Under the pieces are notes generated by a model. It was given only the letters and a program-made list of their open reading frames with translations, was not told the DNA's origin and did not search any database. DNA of 14,909 nucleotides from Fibrobacter sp. (lineage in GTDB: Bacteria; Fibrobacterota; Fibrobacteria; Fibrobacterales; Fibrobacteraceae), in contig JAAYXQ010000151.1 in the NCBI GenBank assembly GCA_012515825.1, positions 1-14,909 on the forward strand. Direction: 5' to 3'. Shown here piece by piece: positions 6,861 through 14,169 of the stretch. Positions within the stretch are counted from its first letter, which is position 1. Every line of letters begins with the position of its first letter. A program made the position numbers and the translations under genes.

Positions 6861-7856
6861 ATGTTTGAAGAAAATATTTCCAAATTTCCCATATCTAAAC
6901 AAGAATTTTCTCGTTTAAAGGTTTTTCATAATGTCTGTTATGAAAGCGTAATTGGTTATTTACTTCACTCTTCCATTGATGAAGTAGAACAAGGATTTGT
7001 TCTGATTGATCCTTCTAAAACGGACAAAAAACTAGTCGTTTTACTGGAAGGGAAACTTGAAGTTCACATTGATTCCATCGATGGAGTTTTAGCAGATTAT
7101 ATTGAAGAAGGTGGTTGCGCTGGTGAAATGTCGATTTTCGACAATTGTAATCCAAGTGCTTGGGTGATTTCTAGTACAAAATGTAAAGTTTTGATTATCT
7201 CAGCGCCAACTACTTTAGCGATGCTGAATGCATCCCATGATTTATGCCTTAATTTTTTACATCTTTTAAGTCAACGTGTGCGCTATAGCAATAAAGTCTT
7301 ATGTGAAGATCAATATCATATTCGTTGCATTGAACAATATTCCCAAATAGATACTCTCACAAGTCTTCATAATAGACGTTGGCTTGAAGAGATGTACACC
7401 AGAGAACTCAAAAGAAGCCATGCTGGTGATTTTAGGCTTTGTGCTTTTATGATTGATATTGACTTTTTTAAGAGAATCAATGATACATATGGTCATTTAG
7501 CAGGTGACGTGGTATTGGTGGAAATTGCTCGCACATTAAACGAAAGTTTAAGGCCTTCAGATATGCCTGTTCGTTTTGGAGGAGAAGAATTTTCTGTGTT
7601 CTTACCAGGAACTACAAGTGAAAACGCGAAAGTCATTGCCGAACGTATTAGAGCTAATATTGAAAAAAAAGAAATTAAATTACCCTCTGGAGCAATTGTA
7701 CATGTCACTGTGAGTATTGGCTTTGCTGAAAGAGAAAAATCGGATTCTGTAGAATCTTTAATTGGTAAAGCAGATAAAGCTCTGTACCAAGCAAAACAGC
7801 ACAATAGAAACCGAATTTGTATGTACGTTAGTAAAGACGAAACGTTTTTATTTTAA
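6861..7856 (+). CDS. Diguanylate cyclase (GGDEF) with N-terminal cyclic-nucleotide-binding-like domain
   Basis: This soluble two-domain signalling protein (331 residues from this start) should make cyclic di-GMP from two GTP. Residues about 20-145 form a CRP-like cNMP-binding beta-roll, including LLEGKLEV (61-68) and GEMSIFD (88-94). The GGDEF domain (about 160-325) is complete: DTLTSLHNRRW (164-174), metal site DIDFFKRIND (199-208), the inhibitory-site motif RPSD (231-234) five residues before the active GGEEF (240-244), and VSIGFAE (284-290). In the cNMP domain the usual phosphate-binding Arg after the GE motif appears to be Pro (NCNPSAW, P98), so it may not bind cAMP in the normal way. An upstream in-frame ATG at 6795 would add 22 residues resembling translated spacer; neither start has a good ribosome site. 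It overlaps the convergent Mur ligase gene by 9 bases. Confidence 0.9.
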   Translation: MFEENISKFPISKQEFSRLKVFHNVCYESVIGYLLHSSIDEVEQGFVLIDPSKTDKKLVVLLEGKLEVHIDSIDGVLADYIEEGGCAGEMSIFDNCNPSAWVISSTKCKVLIISAPTTLAMLNASHDLCLNFLHLLSQRVRYSNKVLCEDQYHIRCIEQYSQIDTLTSLHNRRWLEEMYTRELKRSHAGDFRLCAFMIDIDFFKRINDTYGHLAGDVVLVEIARTLNESLRPSDMPVRFGGEEFSVFLPGTTSENAKVIAERIRANIEKKEIKLPSGAIVHVTVSIGFAEREKSDSVESLIGKADKALYQAKQHNRNRICMYVSKDETFLF

Positions 7857-9272
7857 GTTTTCCAACAATTCTTTTACATATAAAGCGAACTCACCTAAAC
7901 TAGGGTCTCTCGCTCCCATCAACAAGATGCAATCTGAAGGTTCTGCTAAACGAACCATTTCTTTTGCACATTCTTTTCTATCTGCAAAATAATGGGCTTC
8001 TACACCTTCTTCCAGTAAATCATCTACTAAGTCTGCACTCGAAATATCTTTTACAACGGTGCCACCAGCATAATAAATGTCACTAAAGAAAATACAGTCG
8101 TTTTGAGAATCCGTATTTGAAACACGCAATGCGCCTTTGATCTCAGAGACTAAATCTTTTCGTAAAAAGCGAGTGGGCCCGTAACCATGTGGTTGAAACC
8201 AAGCGATCACACGACCTTCTGTAAAAGCTTCCACACTACGTAAACTGGCGGCAATTTTTGCAGGATTATGCGCAAAATCATCGACTAAGGTAATCCCTGA
8301 AAAAGTGCCTAATATTTGATGCCGACGGTAAATTCCAGAAAATGAAGATAATGCTTCAGAAATCGTTTTTAAAGAAACCCCTACTCGAAGAGCCACTGCC
8401 GTAGCAGCAAGCGCATTTTCCATATTATGACGGCCAGGAAAAGGAAGATCAAAACGAACTAATTCATTTTGGTACCGCACTCTAAAACGGATTCCTGTTC
8501 CAATCGCAGAAAAATCGGTTCCTTGGACACCAACATGATTTTCAGAACCAAAATCAAACTCTCGCCCAGCACTAAATTCTTTTGCTCTAGGATGTGCATC
8601 ATTTACAATTAAGGTTTTGCCTCGATCTACCACGTGATGAGAAAAAGTGGTAAAAATTTCGTTTAATTCAGTGAGTTCCTTATGATCTTTGTCCAAATTT
8701 AAAATCAAGCCTATTTCTGGCTCATATCGAATTAAAGTACCATCACTTTCATCGGCTTCAACCACTAACCATTCACCAAAACCTGCAACTGCATTACCGA
8801 TCTTCCCTTTTTTTTCAAGAGAAACTAAACCAGCTCCAGTAATCATAGAGGGAGAAAGGCCCGCATAATCTAATACATGAAAAATCATCGCCGTTACAGT
8901 ACTTTTCCCACTCGTACCACTTACAGCAATCGTCTTAACACTTTTTGAAATTAAAGCAAGGATTTCACTTCTATGCAAAATTTTTAGCCCAAGTGCTTTC
9001 GCTTGAACAATATCAGGATTGGTATCTTCTATAGCAGAACTCACGACCACTGCAGAATAGGTTGCAGAAACACCAGACCCATCTTGTAAAAAACATTGTA
9101 TTCCCATTTCCTGCAATTGTTTTTGCACCAAGGGAGGCGTTGTAGAAGAAAATTGCCTGTCAGAGCCACCGATGGAATGTCCCTTCCCAGCCAAATACTG
9201 AGCAATGGCACTCATTCCAGAACCAGCTAAACCAATAAAAAAATAAGACTCAGATAATGGAATTGAACTCAT
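7848..9272 (-). CDS. Mur ligase of the MurC/Mpl type (UDP-N-acetylmuramate:L-alanine ligase-like)
   Basis: This is an ATP-dependent ligase joining an amino acid or peptide to UDP-N-acetylmuramic acid in the cytoplasm. Three Mur domains are visible. The N-terminal UDP-binding Rossmann domain has GLAGSGMSAIA (14-24), like the MurC GIGGxGMSGIA motif. The central ATPase has P-loop GTSGKST (119-125) and EADESDGT (172-179). The C-terminal domain starts near PGRHNMENALAA (279-290), followed by YRRHQ (315-319), DDFAHNP (331-337) and FQPHGYGPTR (359-368). Most MurC and Mpl proteins read GTHGKTT in the P-loop; here His is Ser and the first Thr is Ser. EADESD is MurC-like, DDFAHNP is more Mpl-like. It may be the MurC of this organism, an Mpl-type recycling ligase or a separate paralogue. 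The 474-residue length fits. It is the last gene of its operon, 2 bases after the pseudouridine synthase gene. Confidence 0.85.
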   Translation of the reverse strand: MSSIPLSESYFFIGLAGSGMSAIAQYLAGKGHSIGGSDRQFSSTTPPLVQKQLQEMGIQCFLQDGSGVSATYSAVVVSSAIEDTNPDIVQAKALGLKILHRSEILALISKSVKTIAVSGTSGKSTVTAMIFHVLDYAGLSPSMITGAGLVSLEKKGKIGNAVAGFGEWLVVEADESDGTLIRYEPEIGLILNLDKDHKELTELNEIFTTFSHHVVDRGKTLIVNDAHPRAKEFSAGREFDFGSENHVGVQGTDFSAIGTGIRFRVRYQNELVRFDLPFPGRHNMENALAATAVALRVGVSLKTISEALSSFSGIYRRHQILGTFSGITLVDDFAHNPAKIAASLRSVEAFTEGRVIAWFQPHGYGPTRFLRKDLVSEIKGALRVSNTDSQNDCIFFSDIYYAGGTVVKDISSADLVDDLLEEGVEAHYFADRKECAKEMVRLAEPSDCILLMGARDPSLGEFALYVKELLENLK

Positions 9273-9274
9273 CT

Positions 9275-10540
9275 TTAACCTAATAAATTCGGATCTATTG
9301 TTGGCTCATAGCCAGGAACAATGTATTCAGAAGGAATTTCGCCCCTTCGAATGGCTTCTCTTTCTTCTTTTTTACGACGTTTTTCGATTTCAAATTCTTT
9401 TCTACGAGCAATACGTTCTTTCTTCTTAAGTAAACGTTCAGCACGCGTCATGCGTTCTTTTACAGGTTCTTCTTCATAAAGATAAGGATCTTCTTCAACC
9501 ACTTCTTCTACGTCAATATAACGCCTATCACTTTCGAAATCTTTGAAAAATGTCTGATTAAAACTTGGATTATCACAAGGAGCTTCTTTTCGAAGGTACT
9601 TTAAAACATCTTCAAAAGGTTTTTCAAGTGGTGCTTCAAAAGTTACCATTTTGCCTGTACTTGGATGAATTAAACTCAATTTAACAGCTTGTAATAATTG
9701 TGCAGGGCTTTTTTCTAAAGCTTCGCTGGCGACATCTCTCACTAAAGGAGGAACTCGCATAAGGCAATTATCTCGTCCATCATACAAAGGGTCTCCGAAA
9801 ACTGGATTTCCCATATAGCGATTATGCACACGTATTTGATGTGTTCGTCCTGTTTCTAATTCTAATTCAAGTAAAGAAGCAAAAGTGAAAAACTCAAGAA
9901 TTTTATAATGAGTTCTCGCCTCTTTACCGCCCCAAACTATACCCATTTTTAGGCGGTTTTTAGGATCACGATCGATGGGAGCATCAATAGTCCCTTCTAA
10001 ATCTCGGGGCTGTCCCCAAACTAAAGCTTTATATGTTCGATGTAAAGTGCGATTTTCTAGTTGAGAAGCTAATGATAAATGAGCTTTATCATTTTTAGCA
10101 ACCACCATCAAACCAGGAGTATCTTTATCAAGACGGTGAACAATACCTGGACGTAAAGGGCCATTCACTTGAGATAAATTTTCCTTAAAATGATATAACA
10201 AGCCAGCAGCCAAAGTCCCTGTACGAACACCACTTCCAGGGTGAACGACTAATTGTCTTGGTTTATTAATCACGACAATATCATCATCTTCATAAATAAT
10301 ATTTAATGGAATATCTTCTGGTTCTAAATTTGATTCTTCTTTTTTAGGGAGCGCAAGCACCTGTATTTCCATTTCAGGCTCTAATCTGAAGTTCTTTGAA
10401 ATCGTGGATCCATTCACAAGAACTGAACCCGAAGCGATAAGCTTTTGTATATCGGTACGAGAAAAATCCTTTAATTGAGCTTGAAGGAAACGATCGATTC
10501 GCTCTTCAGCTTGAGACTCACCTACTTTAAAACAAATCAT
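9275..10540 (-). CDS. RluD-type 23S rRNA pseudouridine synthase with long charged C-terminal extension
   Basis: This RluA-family enzyme converts uridines in 23S rRNA to pseudouridine. It has an N-terminal S4 RNA-binding domain (about 13-60, with RTDIQKLIASGSVLVNG) and a catalytic domain with INKPRQLVVHPG (91-102), HRLDKDTPGLMVVAKND (135-151, catalytic D138) and ETGRTHQIRVH (229-239). HRLDKDT points to RluD, which modifies helix 69, rather than to RluA or RluC. The catalytic fold ends near residue 320. About 95 more residues follow: an acidic patch (345-359), then a Lys/Arg/Glu helix (about 361-399) that looks like a coiled coil or RNA-binding helix, and a short tail. E. coli RluD is about 326 residues, so this extension is unusual. 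The start overlaps the lspA stop as ATGA, with AGAAGGA upstream. lspA-rluD pairing is common in bacteria. Confidence 0.92.
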   Translation of the reverse strand: MICFKVGESQAEERIDRFLQAQLKDFSRTDIQKLIASGSVLVNGSTISKNFRLEPEMEIQVLALPKKEESNLEPEDIPLNIIYEDDDIVVINKPRQLVVHPGSGVRTGTLAAGLLYHFKENLSQVNGPLRPGIVHRLDKDTPGLMVVAKNDKAHLSLASQLENRTLHRTYKALVWGQPRDLEGTIDAPIDRDPKNRLKMGIVWGGKEARTHYKILEFFTFASLLELELETGRTHQIRVHNRYMGNPVFGDPLYDGRDNCLMRVPPLVRDVASEALEKSPAQLLQAVKLSLIHPSTGKMVTFEAPLEKPFEDVLKYLRKEAPCDNPSFNQTFFKDFESDRRYIDVEEVVEEDPYLYEEEPVKERMTRAERLLKKKERIARRKEFEIEKRRKKEEREAIRRGEIPSEYIVPGYEPTIDPNLLG

Positions 10541-11118
10541 TTTTTTATTTCCTTCTCCAATTTAATTTGCTGATGAATCTTTTTCAGTAATACTGGAGAT
10601 AGAAAAACGAGAATCACACCAACAGTCACAAAGCTATCCGCCACGTTAAATGTCGGGAACCGCGCCATAATAAAATCTGGGAAATCACAATCAATAAAAT
10701 CAACCACTTTTTGCAATCTCATTCGATCGATAAAGTTTCCTAATGCCCCAGAGATAATCATAATCACCCCTAAACGGGAAACCCAATCTCGATAATCAAT
10801 AGTACGAAAGAACCATATTAAAACCGATAGCGCAATGATAGACATCAACAAAAAGAATACAACAGGAGGTAAAAAAGGCATGATATCTTGAGGACGAGAA
10901 CTAAACGCCGCCCCTTCATTATACACTAATTGAAAACGTAACAACGGTTCATTGGCGATGGTAATGATTGGAATCATTTCACGAGTAAGTGTCCCATCCT
11001 CGTTTGTAAACCTCAGAACAGCCCATATTTTTGTTATTTGGTCAGCAATCAGCCCAAAAATACCTAAGCCTATTTGAAACTTTAAGGTTTTTATCTTGTT
11101 AATCCAATTGTTGTTCAT
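10537..11118 (-). CDS. lspA: Lipoprotein signal peptidase (signal peptidase II)
   Basis: This inner-membrane aspartyl protease removes signal peptides from diacylglyceryl-modified prolipoproteins. Signature blocks are DQITK (26-30), YNEGAAF (66-72), GALGNFIDRM (124-133), VVDFID (138-143) and FNVADS (157-162). D140 and D161 correspond to the catalytic pair of the family. Four membrane segments are visible (about 14-34, 80-104, 113-130 and 163-177). At 193 residues it is longer than the usual 160-170. Most of the excess is in the loop between the first helix and the YNEGAAF motif (about 37-62) and in a Lys-rich C-terminal tail. Its ATG overlaps the stop of the upstream synthase gene as ATGA, and AAGG lies 8 bases before the start, so translation is probably coupled. 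An LptE-type lipoprotein encoded nearby (14170-14739) would be one of its substrates. Confidence 0.96.
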   Translation of the reverse strand: MNNNWINKIKTLKFQIGLGIFGLIADQITKIWAVLRFTNEDGTLTREMIPIITIANEPLLRFQLVYNEGAAFSSRPQDIMPFLPPVVFFLLMSIIALSVLIWFFRTIDYRDWVSRLGVIMIISGALGNFIDRMRLQKVVDFIDCDFPDFIMARFPTFNVADSFVTVGVILVFLSPVLLKKIHQQIKLEKEIKK

Positions 11119-12161
11119 GGGCGTAACCTTGAATATTCCTTTTCAATCCAACGATTTGAATAAAAATGAAGCGATGTGTCTTTAATAATCTTTTTAACAG
11201 TACTACGAGAAATCTTTGCTTTTTCTTCAGAATCAAAAATAATTTTACCGTCCCCAATCAAAGACAAGTTTTCTGCTGCCATAAAAAGAGGCCACAAACA
11301 AAAAAGACGTATACGACGATCTACACGAGGAATCTTTAATACATAACGAATCGAATCATCTAAATGAGACCACGCCTTATCCACTAATTCTTTCATAATA
11401 GCAGAACGTACATCTGGACTCACATCAGGTTCAAAAATATCATAAGAATTTTTTAACCCATGACGCCAACAAATTTCTTCTGGGATAAAACATACTTTTC
11501 GAGAAGCATCTTCTCGAACATCTTTAATAATATTCGTAACTTGAAGAGCTAAGCCAAAACTCACATCCCACTTTTTTAAGTCATCAAAAGTTTCTACATC
11601 AATAAAACGACTGTCAATAAAGAATAATTGGGATAGCATTTTTCCAACAATACCTGCCACATAATAACAATACTGATCTAATTCAGAAGTTTTCTTTATG
11701 GTAAACCAACCTTGAGCCAGCTGCTGTTCTTGTTTTAAGGCAAATTTTGCCATTCCTTGGCACATTTCTATAATCACTTTCTGAATAATCTTTCTATTCC
11801 CTAATGGAAGTTCGCTCCATAAGCCAATAACCACTGGTGTTCGACAAGTCAATAAATGATTAGGATCTTTAGATTGAATCCACTGAGACGGGAGCATACT
11901 CAAAAAGAGATCCACTCTTTTAGGATCTACTTCTGGAGTTTCAAAAATAGAGGCAAAATACTTTAATAATTTTTCTTTTTCTGTGGCAGCAAGATCAGGA
12001 TCATCTTCAATAGTATCTGCAATGCGTAAGAATAAATAAGCAAGCAATACTGATTGGTGCAAAAGGCCAGATAAGACATTGATGTTAAGAGCAAAAGTAC
12101 GAGAGACTTGTAATAGAATATTTTTAGCGAAACAAAAATCAGGAGAATTTTTTTTAATCAT
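11115..12161 (-). CDS. Squalene/phytoene synthase family protein, squalene-synthase-like
   Basis: This is a head-to-head prenyl transferase that should condense two prenyl diphosphates (FPP to squalene, or GGPP to phytoene). Both Asp-rich motifs are present: LRIADTIEDD (45-54) and NIIKDVREDA (210-219). SRTFALNI (20-27), the YCYYVAGIVGKMLSQLF stretch (164-180) and the VREDA to FIPEE segment (215-229) look closer to eukaryotic-type squalene synthase (YCHYVAGLVG, DTLEDD, TNIIRD) than to CrtB phytoene synthases. At 348 residues it is a little longer than HpnC/HpnD or CrtB and lacks the C-terminal membrane anchor of eukaryotic enzymes. No cyclase, desaturase or HpnE-like gene is in the window, so the product's fate is unknown. 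AGAGG lies 9 bases before the ATG. It overlaps the upstream gene by 8 bases and lspA by 4. Squalene versus phytoene specificity is inferred from motifs only. Confidence 0.85.
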   Translation of the reverse strand: MIKKNSPDFCFAKNILLQVSRTFALNINVLSGLLHQSVLLAYLFLRIADTIEDDPDLAATEKEKLLKYFASIFETPEVDPKRVDLFLSMLPSQWIQSKDPNHLLTCRTPVVIGLWSELPLGNRKIIQKVIIEMCQGMAKFALKQEQQLAQGWFTIKKTSELDQYCYYVAGIVGKMLSQLFFIDSRFIDVETFDDLKKWDVSFGLALQVTNIIKDVREDASRKVCFIPEEICWRHGLKNSYDIFEPDVSPDVRSAIMKELVDKAWSHLDDSIRYVLKIPRVDRRIRLFCLWPLFMAAENLSLIGDGKIIFDSEEKAKISRSTVKKIIKDTSLHFYSNRWIEKEYSRLRP

Positions 12162-12729
12162 GAAACATAGCCTCTGCGTATAAATCCTTAGGTTTTTTTT
12201 GCGATTTTGACATAGATACTATGTATTGTAAGAAACGCCCATGTTCATCAGCTCTCTTCAAATGACTTTGAAAAGACCAAGTCGTTCGATTACGAATATC
12301 TGTATCTTGTATTTTTTTCCCCTCTTTTTGATCCTTAAAAACTTGCTTGCGATATTCAAAGAAATAACACTCTTGCTCTAAATTACCTACATATCGAATA
12401 GACCAGCGAGCAAAGAAAACGGCTAGAATAGTAAAAAAAGCTAAGCCAACAAAGAACACCCAAGAACTAAGCGGAATAAGCCAATAAAGGGATGAGGCGC
12501 TAAAAAAAATGGTTAGAAGAAGTAATAATACACCAACAAATTTAATTTGCATATGTTTTTTTTGATTATTCTTCCACCACAAAGGAATATAAACCCAGTT
12601 TTTACCAGTACGTAGCATCTTTTTGAGGTAAAGAGGATAAGCTCTATAACGAAACCAAAGGAAAATACCTGCCCAAAAAAGCAAACCAAGCCAAAAGTAC
12701 TGACCAAATATTTTTATCCAAGAAATCAT
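12154..12729 (-). CDS. Unknown membrane protein with cytoplasmic C-terminal tail
   Basis: I do not recognise this 191-residue protein. It has an N-terminal hydrophobic segment (about 8-27), a basic, Trp-rich loop (about 28-62), two more hydrophobic segments close together (about 63-82 and 88-107), and a polar C-terminal half (108-191) rich in Lys, Glu, Gln and aromatic residues. By the positive-inside rule, both the basic loop (RYRAY, KKMLR, KKH) and the C-terminal region look cytoplasmic, which would place the last two segments as a hairpin. It is the first gene of a five-gene operon. Its stop overlaps the start of the squalene-synthase-like gene by 8 bases, so it is probably expressed with the isoprenoid, lipoprotein and Mur genes. 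A membrane or lipid-related role is only a guess. GGA lies 2 bases before the ATG, too close for an ideal ribosome site, so the start is uncertain. Confidence 0.7.
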   Translation of the reverse strand: MISWIKIFGQYFWLGLLFWAGIFLWFRYRAYPLYLKKMLRTGKNWVYIPLWWKNNQKKHMQIKFVGVLLLLLTIFFSASSLYWLIPLSSWVFFVGLAFFTILAVFFARWSIRYVGNLEQECYFFEYRKQVFKDQKEGKKIQDTDIRNRTTWSFQSHLKRADEHGRFLQYIVSMSKSQKKPKDLYAEAMFHD

Positions 12730-12822
12730 GATCCAATAATACTAAATTGTAGGGAAAATACTTGAATATTTGTTTAATTTAAAAGCGTTCTAATCACTTC
12801 TTAGAGCGAGAGGCACTAGAAA
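12730..12822. promoter_or_regulatory. Divergent intergenic region upstream of dnaA
   Basis: This 93-base AT-rich spacer should contain the promoters for dnaA and for the minus-strand five-gene operon. Only the dnaA ribosome-binding site GAGAGG (12808-12813, 9 bases before the ATG) is clear. A TTGAAT at 12762-12767 and a TCTAAT at 12789-12794 resemble promoter boxes but are 21 bases apart, which is too far. No DnaA box (TTATCCACA or a one-mismatch form) and no 13-mer-like repeats are visible, so I do not call an origin here. Confidence 0.4.
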
Positions 12823-14139
12823 ATGCAGACCCAATGGGAAAAAAGCTTAAATGTATTACGTAATAAAATATCTAGCTCTATTTTTATAACTCTATTTTCC
12901 AAATTAAAAATTGCTTCTCTTAATAACAATCACGCAACGATTATTGCCCCTTCTGACTTAGATCTTAAAGAAATCGCCCCCTATAAGCTTCTTACAGAAA
13001 TCAGCTGGGAAGAGGCTAATGGGAAACATGTTGACTTAGATTTTCGACATGCTTCCGTACTGGTAGAACCTTCTTCTTATAGCAATAGTTCAATTAAAGA
13101 ATTTACTCCAAGTGTACCCTTAAATAGCATTTATCGATTTGAAAATTTTATTCCTGGAGATAAAGCCCAATTGGCCTTTAATGCAGCCTTTGCTGTTGCA
13201 GAAAACCCAGATGGAAATAAGTATAATCCTCTATTTATTTATGGAGCCTCGGGGCTAGGAAAGACTCATTTATTGCAAGCCATAGGAAATTACGTGTTAG
13301 AAAGCGATAATCCTAAAAGAGTACGCTATTTAACAGCCTATGACTTTCAACAGCAGTATATAAAAAGCGTTAGAGACCAACGCATTACTGAAATGTCTGC
13401 CTTCTACCGCAATGAAGTCGATGTCTTATTAATCGATGACATTCAAAACTGGAGCGGAAAAGATGAAACTCAAAATGAGTTTTTTCATATTTTCAACGCT
13501 CTGCACCAAGCAGGGAAACAAATTGTTCTTACCTCTGATGCACCAGCGGTCGAGGTCAAAAGTCTTTCAGATCGTCTTGTGAGCCGTTTTTCATGGGGCC
13601 TCACCGTGGATATCCAACCTCCCAATTTGGAAACGAGAGAAGCCATCCTCAGAAAAAAAGCCGAGGAAAAGCATATTGATATTGATGACGAAGTCATTTT
13701 GTATCTCGCAGAAAATATCGAAAGTAATGTACGATTCTTAGAAAGTGCAGTCATTAAGTTAACGGTTCAAGCAAGCATCATGCACCACGACATAGACATC
13801 CACCTCGCTCGAAAAGTAGTTGCAGATATTGTCCCGACAATACGTCGAAGAGTTAGCATGGATTCTATTGTAAATGCCGTTTCAAGACATTTCGAAGTTC
13901 CTGAAGAAAAGCTTCTGGCTCCTGGTCGTGGTACGAAAGAAATTGCTCATGCAAGACAAGTCGCCATGTTTTTAATGAAAGAATTAACAACACTGAGTCT
14001 ACAAAGCATTGGAACTCGTTTTGGCGGTAAAGACCATTCCACGGTAGTTCATGCGATCAAAACGATTAGAAAAGAAATGGAAGCCACTCCAGCCTTTGAA
14101 AGAACAATTGAAAATTTAAAAGCTGAAATACACGATTAA
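12823..14139 (+). CDS. dnaA: Chromosomal replication initiator protein DnaA
   Basis: This AAA+ ATPase binds DnaA boxes and opens the replication origin. Domain I is about 1-77, with a very short linker (about 78-103) in place of domain II. Domain III starts at YRFENFIPG (104-112) and carries Walker A GASGLGKT (141-148), Walker B VLLIDDIQ (201-208), the SDRLVSRFSWGL box (249-260) and sensor 2 SNVRFLES (301-308). Domain IV ends with ARQVAMFLMKEL (377-388) and the DNA-contact signature GGKDHSTVVHA (401-411). At 438 residues it is slightly shorter than E. coli DnaA because of the linker. Some usually conserved positions differ: LTSDA (236-240) where LTSDR is normal, VRFLESA where VRELEGA is usual, and Gly370 at the position of E. 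coli Arg399 (ungapped alignment), with Arg369 next to it. GAGAGG lies 9 bases before the ATG. No dnaN follows; the next gene is convergent. Confidence 0.96.
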   Translation: MQTQWEKSLNVLRNKISSSIFITLFSKLKIASLNNNHATIIAPSDLDLKEIAPYKLLTEISWEEANGKHVDLDFRHASVLVEPSSYSNSSIKEFTPSVPLNSIYRFENFIPGDKAQLAFNAAFAVAENPDGNKYNPLFIYGASGLGKTHLLQAIGNYVLESDNPKRVRYLTAYDFQQQYIKSVRDQRITEMSAFYRNEVDVLLIDDIQNWSGKDETQNEFFHIFNALHQAGKQIVLTSDAPAVEVKSLSDRLVSRFSWGLTVDIQPPNLETREAILRKKAEEKHIDIDDEVILYLAENIESNVRFLESAVIKLTVQASIMHHDIDIHLARKVVADIVPTIRRRVSMDSIVNAVSRHFEVPEEKLLAPGRGTKEIAHARQVAMFLMKELTTLSLQSIGTRFGGKDHSTVVHAIKTIRKEMEATPAFERTIENLKAEIHD

Positions 14140-14169
14140 GCTACTTTGACAAAAACGATCAAAAATGTT

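Noticed and set aside
11377..11385. TTATCCACT, one mismatch from a DnaA box, and GGTGGATAA at 4273-4281
   Set aside because: Both are single sites inside coding sequence, far apart and not near dnaA; there is no cluster, so no origin is supported.
12513..12707. Open frame of 64 codons on the minus strand with hydrophobic content
   Set aside because: It overlaps the longer membrane-protein gene in another frame, and its hydrophobicity reflects the AT-rich, T-rich sequence.
12730..12822. Possible oriC next to dnaA
   Set aside because: The 93-base spacer has no DnaA boxes or unwinding-type repeats; being AT-rich is not enough in this genome.
13485..13754. Open frame of 89 codons antisense to dnaA
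   Set aside because: It lies fully within the conserved AAA+ region of dnaA on the other strand; no ribosome site or domain supports it.
14140..14169. Possible bidirectional terminator between dnaA and the lipoprotein gene (TTTGA and TCAAA with a 9-base loop)
   Set aside because: Only five AT-rich pairs and no proper U run; too weak to call.
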